From assembly GCF_027557445.1 (NCBI RefSeq), contig NZ_CP106841.1, positions 2,342,001 through 2,406,000 of the forward strand: a stretch of 64,000 nucleotides of DNA, read 5' to 3'. Shown here in pieces: positions 63,492 through 64,000 of this stretch. The DNA comes from Paenalcaligenes faecalis. GTDB taxonomy: Bacteria > Pseudomonadota > Gammaproteobacteria > Burkholderiales > Burkholderiaceae_B. How positions within the stretch are numbered: position 1 is the stretch's first letter; each line of letters opens with the position of its first letter. Under the pieces are notes generated by a model that saw only the letters and a program-made list of their open reading frames with translations, searched no databases and had not been told where the DNA came from. The position numbers and the translations under genes were made by a program.

Positions 63492-64000
63492 ATGTCTACA
63501 CAGGCCACTATGGAACCCGAAAATGCTGTCAATTTGTTCGACAGTCGTGCATTTAGACAAGCCTTAGGCCATTTTCCTACTGGCGTTGCGATTGTTACCA
63601 CTCGCACCCCTGAAGGACGGCCTGTGGGCTTGACCATCAACTCCTTTTCCTCACTTTCCCTAGAGCCTCCCCTCATTATGTGGAGCCTCGTTAACCACTC
63701 GCCTAGCTTAGCTATTTTTGAAAACTGCAATTATTTTGCAATTAACGTCATTAGCCAAGCCCAAACCGAGGCAGCATTAGGCTTTGCTAACTCCAAAGTC
63801 GAAGATAAGTTTGCCCTGGTTTCACACGTAGATGGTGAGGATGGTGTGCCCCTAATTGACGATTGTGTCGCCACCTTTGTGTGTGAAAACTATCGTCAAC
63901 ACGAAGGGGGTGACCACACCTTATTTATTGGTCGTGTTGTACACCACAGCACTATCACTGAACACGAACCCGCCGTATTCCATCGCGGTAAGTTTGCTCG
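63492..64000 (+). CDS. Flavin reductase (StyB-like), cut off by the window end
   Basis: The reading frame from ATG 63492 stays open to the end of the window (169 codons and two bases, no stop). It has FPTGVAIVTTRTPEGRPVG, LTINSFSSLSLEPPLIMWSL, VATFVCENYRQHEGGDHTLF and IGRVVHH, matching the HpaC/StyB flavin reductase family. It should supply reduced FAD to the adjacent StyA-like monooxygenase. Because the 3' end is missing, length and next genes are unknown. Confidence 0.88.
   Translation, partial: MSTQATMEPENAVNLFDSRAFRQALGHFPTGVAIVTTRTPEGRPVGLTINSFSSLSLEPPLIMWSLVNHSPSLAIFENCNYFAINVISQAQTEAALGFANSKVEDKFALVSHVDGEDGVPLIDDCVATFVCENYRQHEGGDHTLFIGRVVHHSTITEHEPAVFHRGKFA

Noticed and set aside
1-64000. 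CRISPR arrays, insertion sequences, tRNA or rRNA genes
   Set aside because: I saw no spaced direct repeats, transposase motifs, tRNA-like cloverleafs or rRNA-like conserved stretches while reading both strands. A dedicated search was not run.

Overview
This 64 kb window looks like a chromosomal piece of a betaproteobacterium, most likely Burkholderiales/Alcaligenaceae. The basis is gene order (rpe, gph, trpE-trpG-trpD-trpC; dacC, dat, ybeD-like, lipB, lipA; birA-coaX), moderate GC content by eye, and the families seen. I saw no rRNA, tRNA, CRISPR array or insertion sequence. This assignment is inference; no database was searched.

Layout. (1) 1-1070: a TerC-family membrane protein behind what looks like a yybP-ykoY manganese riboswitch with a terminator as expression platform. 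(2) 1172-4105, minus strand: a UvrD-like helicase with a C-terminal DUF5710 module and a SapC-family protein. (3) 4201-17158: a compact iron/siderophore locus with FecCD permease, ATPase, binding protein, esterase, phosphopantetheinyl transferase, DHB-type adenylating enzyme, stand-alone aryl carrier protein, EntF-like C-A-T-TE NRPS, MFS exporter and a beta-propeller protein. Fur-box-like sequences lie upstream of two units. Genes that make 2,3-dihydroxybenzoate and an outer-membrane receptor are absent here. (4) 17159-38538: mostly housekeeping genes (dsbC, ubiH-like, mltA, apaG, rpe, gph, trp operon, ung, lipA/B, dat, dacC, birA, coaX, galU) plus two EAL-related proteins. The trp operon is preceded by a 31-residue leader peptide with three Trp codons and an antiterminator/terminator pair that can be read directly from the sequence.

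(5) 38098-64000: the most interesting region, a roughly 26 kb aromatic catabolic cluster with two MarR regulators. It encodes a fused-type indolepyruvate-like oxidoreductase (IorA/IorB), a hotdog thioesterase, a monooxygenase/old-yellow-enzyme fusion of the 2-aminobenzoyl-CoA/salicylyl-CoA 5-hydroxylase type, a gentisate 1,2-dioxygenase-like bicupin, an FAH-family hydrolase, a nitrilase, an isatin-hydrolase/kynurenine-formamidase-like enzyme, a three-component Rieske dioxygenase, an acyl-CoA ligase, a thiolase-like protein lacking the thiolase Cys and His, its DUF35 partner, two SDRs, a TRAP transporter, a MetA-type outer-membrane protein, and a StyA/StyB-like two-component flavin monooxygenase (StyB cut by the window end).

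I read this cluster as an aerobic indole-3-acetate (auxin) or related indole degradation locus of the iad type rather than the iac type. Proposed route (inference): indole-3-acetonitrile to indole-3-acetate (nitrilase); ring oxygenation by StyA/B and the Rieske system to dioxindole-3-acetate; CoA activation; retro-aldol release of acetyl-CoA by the thiolase-like/DUF35 pair giving isatin; hydrolysis of isatin to isatinate (2-aminophenylglyoxylate); oxidative decarboxylation to anthraniloyl-CoA by IorAB; 5-hydroxylation by the fusion enzyme; thioester hydrolysis; ring cleavage by the cupin dioxygenase; and C-C hydrolysis by the FAH enzyme. A recurring upstream motif around ACTAAACTATT links several transcription units of the cluster.
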